DNA of 64,000 nucleotides from Chloroflexi bacterium B3_Chlor (GTDB lineage Bacteria; Chloroflexota; Anaerolineae; UBA7937; B3-Chlor): positions 1 through 64,000 of the forward strand of contig NJBK01000011.1 of NCBI GenBank assembly GCA_005223035.1. The letters run 5' to 3'. Made by a program: the position numbers and the translations under genes. Positions 8,331 to 17,852 of this stretch are shown here, one piece after another. The notes under the pieces are model-generated. The model was not told the origin of the DNA and searched no databases. It worked only from the letters and a program-made list of their open reading frames with translations. Numbering within the stretch: the first letter of the stretch is position 1; each line of letters opens with the position of its first letter.

Positions 8331-9839
8331 ATGAGATGGTCGCTCATTTGTCGTATCGTGGTGCTCGTGATGGTGCTCGTGCTGGCCGCCTGTGCCGCGC
8401 AGGGGCAGGGTCCGATGACCTGGCTGGATCAACCCCTCGACGGCGCCACGCTTCCCCTAGAGCCGGTGACGGTTCAAGCTCATGCCTCCGATGCCGACGG
8501 CGTGGCCAGTATTGAGTTCTTCATTGACGAAACTTCCTTGACTACAGCCTCCGCCGATGGCGGCCGCCTGGCGGATGCTATGGTGGAATGGAACCCCACG
8601 GAACCCGGCCACTACACTGTACGCGCCAGGGCCACCGATAGCCAGGGCAACGTCGGCTCCGACGCCACCTCGGTGGTGACGGTCGGCCTGTTGCCAACGC
8701 CTTCGGCAACGGCACCCCCTGCGCCAGACGAGAGCGAGATGCTCTTCTTCGTGGAACCTGAAGCGATTCCCGTCGGTGGGTGCGCGATGCTGCATTGGCA
8801 GGTGTATCCTCCCGTAGACGCGCTCCTTGATGGAGAAGGGGTCCCATCTGAAGGCGAGAGGGAGGTGTGCCCAGAGACGACCAGAACCTACGAACTGCTT
8901 GTTCCCGAGACGGGCCACACGCGGACGGCAACGCTCCATGTCAAGCCGGCCCCTGAGATGGAGTTGGCGATCTTCTTCGCAGTAGACCCGGATGTGATCC
9001 CCGCTGGCGGATGCGCGATGTTGTTCTGGGAAGTGGGCGCTCCTGAGGAGTGGCGGGTGCTCATTGATGGCCAGGAGGCCCCGCACCTTGACGAGCGCGA
9101 GGAATGCCCTTCGCAGACCACCACCTACGAACTGCTGGTGGAAACACCTGACGGTCCCCAAGTGAGGACGGTAACGCTCCGCGTCGAGGCGGAGCCAGAG
9201 CCAACACCGCCGCCCGGATGTCCAGGCCCGCCGGTGATCTCCTCGTTTACCGCCAACCCGAGCACGATCACCGCTGGGCAGTCGAGCACGCTTAGCTGGG
9301 GTCGGGTAACGAACGGAAATAGCGACGTGTTGGTGCGCTCAGTAGTCATGAATCCTGGCCTTGGCGAAGTGGGATCGCCTGGCTCGCGCGTCGTCCAGCC
9401 TGCGACCACAACAACGTACACCATGATCGCCACGGGCTGTGGCGGCACGGCCCAGCAACAAGTGACCGTCACCGTGAGTCAGGCCCCCCCGCCGCCCTCT
9501 GGGGCAGACCTGGCTATTACCGACTTGCGTCCGCAAACGCCAGTCGGGCCGGTTTTGGGCGACATAACCAACCACGGCCCGGGCACTCTTACCAACGTGA
9601 CCGTTCAATTATCGTGCCAGTGGGTCGTAAGCGACCCGATCGAAGGCACCCAAGTTGACTCAGGCGCAACGGGGTCCATGCCTATCTCCATCTCCAACCT
9701 GAGCCCGGGTCAGACGCAGGCGTTCAACACGGACATCTCGGTTGATCCGAGCTACCGGTACGACGTGACATGCAGCGTACAGGTGGGCTTCAACGATCCC
9801 AATCTCGGCAATAACTCCTACTCCGAGTCGTTCCCGTAG
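8331..9839 (+). CDS. Exported lipoprotein with Ig-like repeats and a CARDB domain
   Basis: 502 residues from ATG 8331, placed by AGGAGGAAGGAC directly upstream. The signal ends in lipobox LVLAAC. Domains in order: a bacterial Ig-like unit (about 25-115), two homologous units of about 75 residues built on 'FF-V-P--IP-GGCAML-W' and ending 'TTTYELLV', a third related unit (FTANPSTITAGQSSTLSW), then a CARDB domain (ADLAITDLRPQTPVGPVLGD to the end). These are binding or spacer modules of surface proteins. It opens a run of four exported proteins and has no enzyme domain. A role as structural or scaffolding surface lipoprotein is inference. Confidence 0.78.
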   Translation: MRWSLICRIVVLVMVLVLAACAAQGQGPMTWLDQPLDGATLPLEPVTVQAHASDADGVASIEFFIDETSLTTASADGGRLADAMVEWNPTEPGHYTVRARATDSQGNVGSDATSVVTVGLLPTPSATAPPAPDESEMLFFVEPEAIPVGGCAMLHWQVYPPVDALLDGEGVPSEGEREVCPETTRTYELLVPETGHTRTATLHVKPAPEMELAIFFAVDPDVIPAGGCAMLFWEVGAPEEWRVLIDGQEAPHLDEREECPSQTTTYELLVETPDGPQVRTVTLRVEAEPEPTPPPGCPGPPVISSFTANPSTITAGQSSTLSWGRVTNGNSDVLVRSVVMNPGLGEVGSPGSRVVQPATTTTYTMIATGCGGTAQQQVTVTVSQAPPPPSGADLAITDLRPQTPVGPVLGDITNHGPGTLTNVTVQLSCQWVVSDPIEGTQVDSGATGSMPISISNLSPGQTQAFNTDISVDPSYRYDVTCSVQVGFNDPNLGNNSYSESFP

Positions 9840-9914
9840 TGGAATCCGATGGTACGCCTGGAAAACCCTACTCTTGCCACAAGTCATTCCTAACTCCAGT
9901 CAGAGAGGATGGCC

Positions 9915-12257
9915 ATGAAGAAGAGAAGAGGCTGCATCAAGTGGGCGATAGTCGCAGTGGTGTCGCTGGTCGTGTTGGCACTCGTTGTGCTGTGCCCACT
10001 GGCGTTCCTATACACACGCCAGTTGGACCAGGCTCGCGCCGAGTTTGAGGCACCAACGGTCTACATAACCGAGCCGGCCTCGGGCGTTTCGGCACCCACA
10101 GGGAGCGGACTGCTCGTCGCTGCCACAGCCGTGGGCCGCACTCCGATCACGACGGTCGAATTGTGGGTGTCCGATGAACTGGTGGAGACACTGGAGAGCG
10201 ACCTCCCCGATGGCACTTCGGCCTTCGATGCCAGCTTTGAGTTGGTCGTGCCCGAAGGCTCCAATTTGCTCTTTGTGCGGGCCGTTAACACGGCGGACAT
10301 CATCGGCCAGAGCATGCCGTTGGCCATCGTTGGCGAGGCCCTATCCCCCCCTGGTGAGCCTTTCGTGGAGGTCACTGTGGGAGACGGGGAGACGCTGGAA
10401 GACGTCGCCGATTCACACGAGATCGACCCCGGGGCTCTGCAGGAGTTGAATCCCGATCTGGGTGCTGAGGAGCTTCCACCAGGCACTACCGTGACCGTCC
10501 CAGCGTGGCCCGAAACAGAAGAGGGTGAAGAAGCCACACCACCTTCCGTTGGCCCTTCGGCTCCTCCCGTGCCGCCCGGTAGCAGTCCGGTGCCTAAGCC
10601 AGGCGTCCCCCCCCTTCAGCCCATCGTGCCCTCGCCCAACATCACGGGCACCGTTCCGCTGCCTATCATAGTTGATCCCGCGCTGGTCGGGGTCTTGCTC
10701 CCTCCGTTCTTCCCGCCTGCTGCGCCCACCGGCCTGCAAGGCAGCGTGGAAGACTGCATGGTACGCCTGCGCTGGACCGACAACGCCACGAACGAAATCC
10801 GCTACGATGTCTGGATGGCCCCCATGGGCGGATCGAAGCGGCTCATCGCTTCGCTCCAGCCGGCGGGCGGCGGTCCAGCCTGGGTGGAGTTTCCAGCGCC
10901 CCAGACCGGCGGCTTGAGTTTCTGGGTGGAGGCGGTTAGCCTGGGCGGCAAGCAGCCCAGCAACATCGTCTGGGTGGAAGTTGATACATCTTGCCCGACC
11001 GCTGCACCTGACCGCTTGCAGGTTGAAGTGCTGGACATGACCATGGGGGGAGCTTATGACAGAGCCTATTGCTACGTCTCCTTTGAGAACACGCCCGAAG
11101 TACGGATGCCGGCGGACGATTCGGAGTTCGTACAAGTGAGTGGGGGGCAGGGGAACATCGCTTCCTGGGCAGCCACAAGCCGCAAGTTCGCTCTGCCGAT
11201 TCCGGGGGATGACTCCTTGGAGATGACCGGTGAGTGCTGGGGATGGGCGGGACAGAGACTAAGCGACCTCGGCACCTTCAGCGGCGCCTACGCTCGCGAG
11301 ACCTGGGATGGGACCAGACGGCCGCTGCCTGGTGACGCTTACGAGATCGGTGTGTCCGTGCAGGCGCTGGGCGGCAGGGAGACCGCGGTGACCTATAGCT
11401 ATCGGGACTCCACAATGCCGGCGCCCTACAACCTGAGAGAGGAGAAGGTGGGCTCGGAACCCATTAGATCGCACTATCCGAAGCAATGGGAGCAGTGGTT
11501 CATGAACCGGCGGCTTCATTGGGATTGGACAGGATCCCAGCAACTCACCGGGTTCACGATCTTCCTGAACGGCACCCAATACAAATCAGTTTATGGTGCC
11601 AACGTGAGAGAGGCCACTGTGACACTGCCTGCCCTCTACGACCAGCGGATTCGATGGCAGGTCGCTGCCGATGCCGGAGAAGCGCAGTCCCCCCTGAGCC
11701 AGGAGCTGGCCTACGATCTGCCGAAGTCCCGGGCATACGTCCAGGTCAAGTTCGACAGAATCTACTGGCTGTATACCTGTGATGGCTGGTTCTGCGGCGA
11801 GTGTTCCACATGCGAGTCCTACGGCCATATCAATCTGTTTATGGCGGGGCAGCGGTCTACCAAACCATGCGGTCTCCAACGGCATACCCGTGACGTGAAA
11901 TGCGGCATCTGGTATACGTTTGCGGATATATGTACCTCGGGGTTCTTAGATGAAGATGTTCCCGACGTGCTAATCCTCCCCTTCGACAAGGGGAGCACGA
12001 ACTTCACTTTCGATATTACGGTCTATTTGCGTGACTCCGACGGTATCTGGGATCCCGATGACAAGATCGCCGACTATCGCCTTGATCATACTTTCTCTTC
12101 GCTTCAACACGCTCAGTCGGTACTGGGATGCGGGAAGCAGTTTAGTGAGCGAGATTCATCGGAGGACGGCAGTTCCGCGCTGCATTACACGCTGACGGTC
12201 TTTCCAAATTCGTGCGCGCAAGAGCCTACATACCCCGGAAAGGACTGGGGCTTCTGA
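9915..12257 (+). CDS. Membrane-anchored LysM protein with Ig/FnIII-like domains
   Basis: 780 residues. Start ATG 9915 has GAGAGG six bases upstream; ATG 9909 is too close to it. A basic start and one membrane segment (about 10-35) leave the body outside. An Ig-like domain (about 45-140) is followed by a LysM unit (VEVTVGDGETLEDVADSHEI to about 200), which binds peptidoglycan-type glycans, then a Pro-rich linker, an FnIII-like unit with FVEAVSLGG-type strands and a long C-terminal part with Cys clusters (CDGWFCGECSTCESYGHINL) that I do not recognise. A decayed copy of its N-terminus lies 150 bases downstream. It probably acts as a wall-associated surface protein. Confidence 0.75.
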   Translation: MKKRRGCIKWAIVAVVSLVVLALVVLCPLAFLYTRQLDQARAEFEAPTVYITEPASGVSAPTGSGLLVAATAVGRTPITTVELWVSDELVETLESDLPDGTSAFDASFELVVPEGSNLLFVRAVNTADIIGQSMPLAIVGEALSPPGEPFVEVTVGDGETLEDVADSHEIDPGALQELNPDLGAEELPPGTTVTVPAWPETEEGEEATPPSVGPSAPPVPPGSSPVPKPGVPPLQPIVPSPNITGTVPLPIIVDPALVGVLLPPFFPPAAPTGLQGSVEDCMVRLRWTDNATNEIRYDVWMAPMGGSKRLIASLQPAGGGPAWVEFPAPQTGGLSFWVEAVSLGGKQPSNIVWVEVDTSCPTAAPDRLQVEVLDMTMGGAYDRAYCYVSFENTPEVRMPADDSEFVQVSGGQGNIASWAATSRKFALPIPGDDSLEMTGECWGWAGQRLSDLGTFSGAYARETWDGTRRPLPGDAYEIGVSVQALGGRETAVTYSYRDSTMPAPYNLREEKVGSEPIRSHYPKQWEQWFMNRRLHWDWTGSQQLTGFTIFLNGTQYKSVYGANVREATVTLPALYDQRIRWQVAADAGEAQSPLSQELAYDLPKSRAYVQVKFDRIYWLYTCDGWFCGECSTCESYGHINLFMAGQRSTKPCGLQRHTRDVKCGIWYTFADICTSGFLDEDVPDVLILPFDKGSTNFTFDITVYLRDSDGIWDPDDKIADYRLDHTFSSLQHAQSVLGCGKQFSERDSSEDGSSALHYTLTVFPNSCAQEPTYPGKDWGF

Positions 12258-12410
12258 GATTGGTGCGACCCTACTCGGGGAGGTGGTAACGACCATCTCT
12301 AGCAAGGACATTCTAAGAGGAAGGCCTTCGACTCGTTCGCCGATACAGGCTGAGAGCATGTTCGAGAACCGGCCTTCAGGCGGTTTGTGGCAGCGTGACG
12401 GAGGAGCGCT

Positions 12411-12549
12411 ATGAGAAGTAAAACGCGTTATATAAAGTGGTTAGTTGTTGCTCTGTCCTTAGTGGCCGTCTTCTTATTGGTCGGAATGTGTGGTTAGGCG
12501 TTTCTGTACACACGCCAACTCGACCAAGCTGGCGCGGCGTACGCTCCAT
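12411..12549 (+). pseudogene. Dead N-terminus of a second LysM-type gene
   Basis: ATG 12411 with GGAGGAG upstream opens MRSKTRYIKWLVVALSLVAV and reaches an in-frame TAG at 12495-12497. The same frame then continues AFLYTRQLDQAGAAY, almost identical to AFLYTRQLDQARAEF in the intact gene at 9915. Homology ends near 12549; the long C-terminal part is gone. This is a tandem paralogue that lost most of its body and gained a stop. The rest of the gap before 12776 holds nothing recognised. Confidence 0.8.
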
Positions 12550-12775
12550 CTTGTGAAGGGTTCCACGGGTTCTTCGGCCGGAGCAGACGCTCCTGGGAAA
12601 GGCGCAAGAACGTAGGCCAACTCCCACGTCTGTGGAGCCAAGCAACGGAGCATCCTGAGTAGGTACGGGCGCAGTAGAGAACCGTATCGAAGGCTGTTAC
12701 TCAACACGCGGCTCAGGATGCTTCGCACGGTTGGGTTTGGGAGGCGGCATTGCTCAGTCTGGAAGGGGGAGACCG

Positions 12776-15700
12776 ATGACCCACGCCCGTATACTTCGCG
12801 CAGTTCTGCTAGTTGCCATGTTGCTGGTGGTTGCCGCACTCGCTGTCCCCGCCTCCGGGCAGGAGACGGTCCTGACAGACACCTTCGACGACCCAGCCCT
12901 ACCCGATTGGGAGCACTCCCCTGGCGCGCAGGCTGTTGACGGAGTACTACGCATCGAGCCCGGCGGTTTCGCCTTCCACGGCGGCTTGTGGGCAGACTTG
13001 TCCCTTACTGTCCGTGCTCGGTACAGCGGTGAGGGAGAGTTGCTGGTTCAGTATCGTTGGAGCGACAGGGGAGAGTATGCCATCCGCCTTGGCGGTGACT
13101 TTGTGGCACTGCATCGCGTAGCGGGCGGCGTGCCGAGGGAATTGGGCGCGGCGCCAACCTCTGTTCCCTCCGGCGAATGGCTGCAGATCGGCGTCACCGT
13201 AGCTGGCGAGACGCACCGGGTGGCACTGAACGGCCAGCCGGTGTTGAGAGCCACCGATCCCGACCCTTTGCCGCCGGGCGGCGTCGGCTTCCGGGTCGAG
13301 GGCGAGGCGACGGGCGAGTTCGATGACCTTGTGTTGACCGTCGCCGCTGAGGCCCCACCTCCGGTTGAAGCCACTCCTATGCCTGAAGCGACCCCGGCGC
13401 CCGAGGCCTCACCCGCGATCGAAGCGTTGCCGACACCGGGAGTGATTTCACCCGGTGAGTTTACTTGGGTCCGCACGGGCGGTCCGCCCGGAGGCCTAGG
13501 CTACGACATCCGGTACAACTTCGACGATCCCAACATCTGGTACGTCACCGATAACTTTGCCGGCGTGCATGTCAGCACCGACAACGGCCTGACCTGGCAG
13601 CCGAGCAACACAGGCATTCCGGGCCAGGCCGGGCCCACCGGAGATGCCCTCCCGATCTTCTGCTTGACGGTGGACCCACACAACCCACAGATCGTTTGGG
13701 CCGGTACAGATTTGACAGGCCATATTTACAAATCGACCGATGGAGGGCGCACGTGGGTGGAGAAGGACGAGGGTGTGACCATCGAGTACGACGGCCTCAC
13801 GTTCCGTGGTTTCACCATTGATCCGCGAACCTCAGACATCGTTTATGCGATGGCTGAGACCACCAAGTTTGGCTGGGGTGATCAAGTCTTCGATCCTCGG
13901 GGCGGCGTTGTCCACAAGACGACGAACGGCGGCGAATCCTGGGAGGTGATCTGGGACGGTGGAATGCCCTCCAGCCTCGCCCGCTACCTGTGGATAGACC
14001 CACGGGACCCAGATGTGCTCTACGTCTCCACAGGTATCTTTGACCGTGGCGCGGTGGGTCAGGAGGACTTGGAGACCGATCCGTTCGGCGGGTTGGGGCT
14101 CCTAAAGTCCACCGATGGAGGGCAGACGTGGAGGATCCTCAACGAAGAGAATGGCCTCGGGATGCTTTACATCGGTAGCTTGTTCATGCACCCGGAAAAC
14201 CCTGACATCCTGCTGGCTGCAGCCGGCCACGTCGTCCCTGAGGTTCACTACGAACGTCTCTTCGCGGAGGGAAGAATCTCAGCAGGCATCTATCGCACGA
14301 CAGATGGAGGTGAGCATTGGACCCAGGTCTTGGCCTCGCCACCAGACCTTCTCCTTCAGGCCTATAGCTCTGTCGAGCTGTGCCCCTCCGATCCCAACAT
14401 CGCCTACGCGGGAAGCGAGATGGCTGTTTATCGCAGCGGGGATGCTGGCCAGACGTGGGAATTGGTTGCCGGAGGTGAGGGTGGTTGGGGGCCACCGGGT
14501 GTGCGTGCTGGTTGGCCGATCGACATGCAATGTGATCCGCGTGATGCCAACCGTGTCTTCGCCAACAACTACAGCGGCGGGAACTTCCTGAGCGAGGATG
14601 GGGGCCGGACCTGGCGAAACGCCAGCCAAGGCTACACGGGTGCACAGGTCATCCATGTTGGAGTAGATCCCTTCGATCCCGCGAAGGTCTACGCGGCCGG
14701 CCGCAGTGGCGGCTGGTACAGCGATGACGGGGGAACCTCCTGGCACGGCCTTCGTAACCCTGGGGAAGACAAAGCTGTGGCACCGGGAGAATGGCTGGCA
14801 GTCGCTCTCGACGCTTCTCGAGTCAACCACGTGTTGGTCGGCGGAGATGGTATTCTTGAATGGACCGAGGAGGAATCAAGATGGCAGACTCGAATTGTGC
14901 CGCCTCCCTTCGGTCCGACGGTGAGCGCGCTCGTGTTCGCACCTTCGGATCCAACCACTGTTTACGCGGGAGCGGGACATCATCTGACCATGATAAGTCC
15001 AGCGGTTGGGGAGATATTTGCCGCTGGCGGAGGATTGGCCGCTTCCCATGATGGAGGAACAACCTGGGAGAACATCACGCCGGAAGAACTCACAGACGCG
15101 ATCATTTTCGACCTGGCAGTAGATCCCACCGATCCTCAGATCGTGTATGCTGCCAGCCGGATTGGGTTGCTCAAAGCGACCGATGGAGGGCTGCATTGGA
15201 CGAGGGTGGCGCGTCTGCCCGAGCAGCAGCCAGTTCGTAGTGTAGCCGTGAGCCCGGCTGACTCGCGTTTTGTATTGGCAGGTGTCGAGGCGCAGGGGCT
15301 CCATCTAAGCACCGATGCTGGTGGGACATGGCAACACGTAGCTGCCGGGCTGGAGCCCAATGCTACAGTCTATGACATCGTCTTTGATCCCACGAATCCA
15401 GATGTGGTTTATGCCAGCGACCTGACCAGCGGAATGTATCGCTCTGTTGACGCCGGACTGACCTGGATCCAGATCAACACCGGTCTGACCACTCGCGCCG
15501 TGATGGGACTGTCAATATCCTCGGATGGCCAACACCTATACGTCGCCAGCAACGGCGCGGGCGTCTTCCGCCTGGATCTGGACGCCCAGCCGTCGCAGCC
15601 AGCATTGGAGGCGTCGCCAACCGTGCGCGTTGGTCCCGTTCTACCCGTCGGCACCCCATCGGAGGCCCAACCGACCGCGCCGCCCGAGGTGGTTCCCGTT

Positions 15701-15790
15701 CTCTGTGGAGGAGGTGGCATCTGCCCTGGGGCGGCCGCTCTGCCCGTGGCGCTGCTGGGCTTAGTCTGGGTCTCGCGTCGCAGGAAATGA
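12776..15790 (+). CDS. Exported Asp-box (sialidase/VPS10-like) propeller protein with LamG-like domain
   Basis: 1004 residues from ATG 12776 (GGGGGAG upstream; the frame runs back to 12731). A signal peptide ends near ASGQ, then comes a concanavalin-like jelly-roll domain (about 30-195), an Ala/Pro/Thr linker and a long propeller with about a dozen Asp-boxes (STDNGLTW, STDGGRTW, TTNGGESW, SEDGGRTW, SHDGGTTW, STDAGGTW). This pattern is that of BNR/sortilin-type ten-bladed propellers, which bind or cleave glycans or simply scaffold. No sialidase catalytic set is evident. The C-terminus is a Gly/Ala/Leu membrane segment ending VSRRRK, so the protein is anchored by its tail. The stop is followed four bases later by the cytochrome gene. 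Confidence 0.85.
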   Translation: MTHARILRAVLLVAMLLVVAALAVPASGQETVLTDTFDDPALPDWEHSPGAQAVDGVLRIEPGGFAFHGGLWADLSLTVRARYSGEGELLVQYRWSDRGEYAIRLGGDFVALHRVAGGVPRELGAAPTSVPSGEWLQIGVTVAGETHRVALNGQPVLRATDPDPLPPGGVGFRVEGEATGEFDDLVLTVAAEAPPPVEATPMPEATPAPEASPAIEALPTPGVISPGEFTWVRTGGPPGGLGYDIRYNFDDPNIWYVTDNFAGVHVSTDNGLTWQPSNTGIPGQAGPTGDALPIFCLTVDPHNPQIVWAGTDLTGHIYKSTDGGRTWVEKDEGVTIEYDGLTFRGFTIDPRTSDIVYAMAETTKFGWGDQVFDPRGGVVHKTTNGGESWEVIWDGGMPSSLARYLWIDPRDPDVLYVSTGIFDRGAVGQEDLETDPFGGLGLLKSTDGGQTWRILNEENGLGMLYIGSLFMHPENPDILLAAAGHVVPEVHYERLFAEGRISAGIYRTTDGGEHWTQVLASPPDLLLQAYSSVELCPSDPNIAYAGSEMAVYRSGDAGQTWELVAGGEGGWGPPGVRAGWPIDMQCDPRDANRVFANNYSGGNFLSEDGGRTWRNASQGYTGAQVIHVGVDPFDPAKVYAAGRSGGWYSDDGGTSWHGLRNPGEDKAVAPGEWLAVALDASRVNHVLVGGDGILEWTEEESRWQTRIVPPPFGPTVSALVFAPSDPTTVYAGAGHHLTMISPAVGEIFAAGGGLAASHDGGTTWENITPEELTDAIIFDLAVDPTDPQIVYAASRIGLLKATDGGLHWTRVARLPEQQPVRSVAVSPADSRFVLAGVEAQGLHLSTDAGGTWQHVAAGLEPNATVYDIVFDPTNPDVVYASDLTSGMYRSVDAGLTWIQINTGLTTRAVMGLSISSDGQHLYVASNGAGVFRLDLDAQPSQPALEASPTVRVGPVLPVGTPSEAQPTAPPEVVPVLCGGGGICPGAAALPVALLGLVWVSRRRK

Positions 15791-15794
15791 GCCT

Positions 15795-17510
15795 GTGAAG
15801 ATCAAGAGGCTGGTTGCTCGATCGGCGCTGGTCTGTTTGGGCATGCTGACTTGGGCTGCTTGTAGCACTCCTGTGCCCAGCCCCGCAGCCTTCCCACCGG
15901 CCGTTCAGTCTCCTCTGCCTTCGGACACGGTGTCGGGCGTGGTGCTCGACGATGACGGCCCGGTGGCTGGCGCTACCGTGCGCTTGCAAGCTACAGAAAA
16001 CAGTACAAAGACCGCCGCTGACGGTACCTTCACCTTGGCGGGTTTGAGCGAAGGCATCGCCGTGACCATCAGCGCCTGGAAGCACACCTACTACTGCGCC
16101 AAAGTCCAGGGGGTGGTACCTCCCGCCAGTGACATCGCTCTGACTCTGCGTCACTATCAGACCAACGACAACCCCGACTACATGTGGATACCCCCGACTG
16201 GCGACGACTCGTGCGCTAGTTGCAAGCCAGGGGTGACCGAAATCTGGCTGGAGAACGCCCACGCCGGATCTGCCAACAACCCTCGCTTCCTGACCATGTA
16301 CAATGGCACCGACATGGCTGGCAATCAGAGCCCGCCTACTCGCCGCGGCTACAGCCGCGACTATGGCTCCTTTCCTTTGCGGCCGGACCCCGACCAACCG
16401 TACTACGGCCCTGGCTACAAGCTGGACTTTCCTGACACGGCAGGCAACTGTGCGGCGTGCCATACGCCGGGGGCCGCTGTTGATGCCGCCTATGGCACCG
16501 ACCCGACTGCGGTCGCCGGTGCGGATACCTTTGGCGTGCACTGCGACTTCTGCCACAAGGTGGCCGATGTCCACGTGAACCCGGATACTGGGATGCCCTT
16601 CCCGAACATGCCCGGCGTCCTGTCAATGTATGTCCGACGGCCTTTTCCCGAAGATCCGGATCGCTACCAACTCTTCTTCGGCACGTTCGACGACGACAAC
16701 GTGCCCGAGGAAGACACCTATCTCCCTCTGCTCAGGACTAGCCAGTTCTGCGCGCCGTGCCACATTGGGGTGTTCTGGGACACTGTAATCTACAATTCGT
16801 TCGGTGAGTGGGTGGAAAGTCCCTACAGCGACCCCGACACCGGCCAGACCTGCCAGAACTGTCACATGCCCTCACCGGCTGTTCTGGACGGGGAGCCGAT
16901 GACCAACGTGGCGCCGCACGCCGGCGGTATCGAGCGCGACCCGCTGACCATCCACGGTCACACCCAGCCAGGCGCAATGGACGAGAAGTTGCTGCAAAAC
17001 GCGGTCACCATGACCGCCACCGCCCAGCTTGAGGGCGATACCGTTGTCGTGGAGGTGGAGATCACCAACGACCAGACCGGTCACCACGTCCCCACGGATA
17101 GCCCCCTGCGACACCTCATCCTGCTGGTACAGGCCACCGATGCCGGTGGCAACCAGTTGACGCAACTCGAAGGGCCGAGGGTGCCCGAGTGGGGCGGGAC
17201 CGGCGATCCAAACGAAGGATACTACGCTGGGCTGCCCGGCAAAGCCTTCGCCAAGGTGCTGGAGGAGCTGTGGACTGAGATCTCGCCGTCAGCGGCATAC
17301 TGGAACCCGACGCGCGTGCTGAGCGACAATCGCTTGGCCGCCTTGGCCACCGACACCAGCACCTACACCTTCGCCGCGCCGCGTGAGGGTGGTGCCATGG
17401 TGGAGGTCACACTTCTGTTCCGCCGAGCTTTCATCGAGTTGATGGATCAGAAGGGGTGGGATGTCCCGGACATCTTGATGGAGCAGCAGACGGTGCATCT
17501 GCGCCGCTAG
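15795..17510 (+). CDS. Multiheme cytochrome c lipoprotein with one CXXCK site
   Basis: 571 residues. GTG 15795 lies four bases after the previous stop, so the two are translationally coupled. Lipobox TWAAC (Cys 23), a carboxypeptidase-regulatory-like beta domain (about 45-118), then the heme region. Four CXXCH sites: CAACH 219, CDFCH 250, CAPCH 319, CQNCH 353. A fifth, CASCK at 140-144, has Lys in place of His. The C-terminal third (about 400-571) is a beta-rich domain with TGHHVPTDSPLRHL. Relatives move electrons at the cell surface or act as multiheme reductases; the donor and acceptor are not encoded here. A Lys-ligated heme marks the active site in NrfA nitrite reductase, but overall similarity to NrfA is not apparent. 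Confidence 0.85.
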   Translation: MKIKRLVARSALVCLGMLTWAACSTPVPSPAAFPPAVQSPLPSDTVSGVVLDDDGPVAGATVRLQATENSTKTAADGTFTLAGLSEGIAVTISAWKHTYYCAKVQGVVPPASDIALTLRHYQTNDNPDYMWIPPTGDDSCASCKPGVTEIWLENAHAGSANNPRFLTMYNGTDMAGNQSPPTRRGYSRDYGSFPLRPDPDQPYYGPGYKLDFPDTAGNCAACHTPGAAVDAAYGTDPTAVAGADTFGVHCDFCHKVADVHVNPDTGMPFPNMPGVLSMYVRRPFPEDPDRYQLFFGTFDDDNVPEEDTYLPLLRTSQFCAPCHIGVFWDTVIYNSFGEWVESPYSDPDTGQTCQNCHMPSPAVLDGEPMTNVAPHAGGIERDPLTIHGHTQPGAMDEKLLQNAVTMTATAQLEGDTVVVEVEITNDQTGHHVPTDSPLRHLILLVQATDAGGNQLTQLEGPRVPEWGGTGDPNEGYYAGLPGKAFAKVLEELWTEISPSAAYWNPTRVLSDNRLAALATDTSTYTFAAPREGGAMVEVTLLFRRAFIELMDQKGWDVPDILMEQQTVHLRR

Positions 17511-17750
17511 GACTGGCTCGGACGAGAAGGTCCCTTCATTGCCCTGAGAACCCGCGGGCCACTGTCAGAGGATCCTCGGGGCAGGGCCCATTCGATTCCC
17601 TAGTGGCGGCTCAGCTCAAGCCAGTTTGACGGTCCATGGATCGGCCCTGACCCACCTTGCACCCGCTGCGTACGGACACCAAGCCGTCGGTCATTTCGCC
17701 CTGAGGGGCTATGCTCCAGCTCTAGAATGCATGCCGAGGGCGGCTCGGCC

Positions 17751-17779
17751 TTGACACACGAGAAATCATCGGGTATAAT
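17751..17779 (+). promoter_or_regulatory. Consensus housekeeping promoter for the recombinase gene
   Basis: TTGACA (17751-17756), 17 bases, TATAAT (17774-17779): both hexamers match the sigma-70 consensus fully. Start of transcription is expected near 17786, giving a leader of about 67 bases. The remaining 17511-17750 gap holds nothing recognised. Confidence 0.85.
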
Positions 17780-17852
17780 TATTACGTATAAGGTGGCATT
17801 ATCTGTCATAATTGGCCTCTCAATGCAAGGATAGTAGCGTCGAGGAAGCGGC

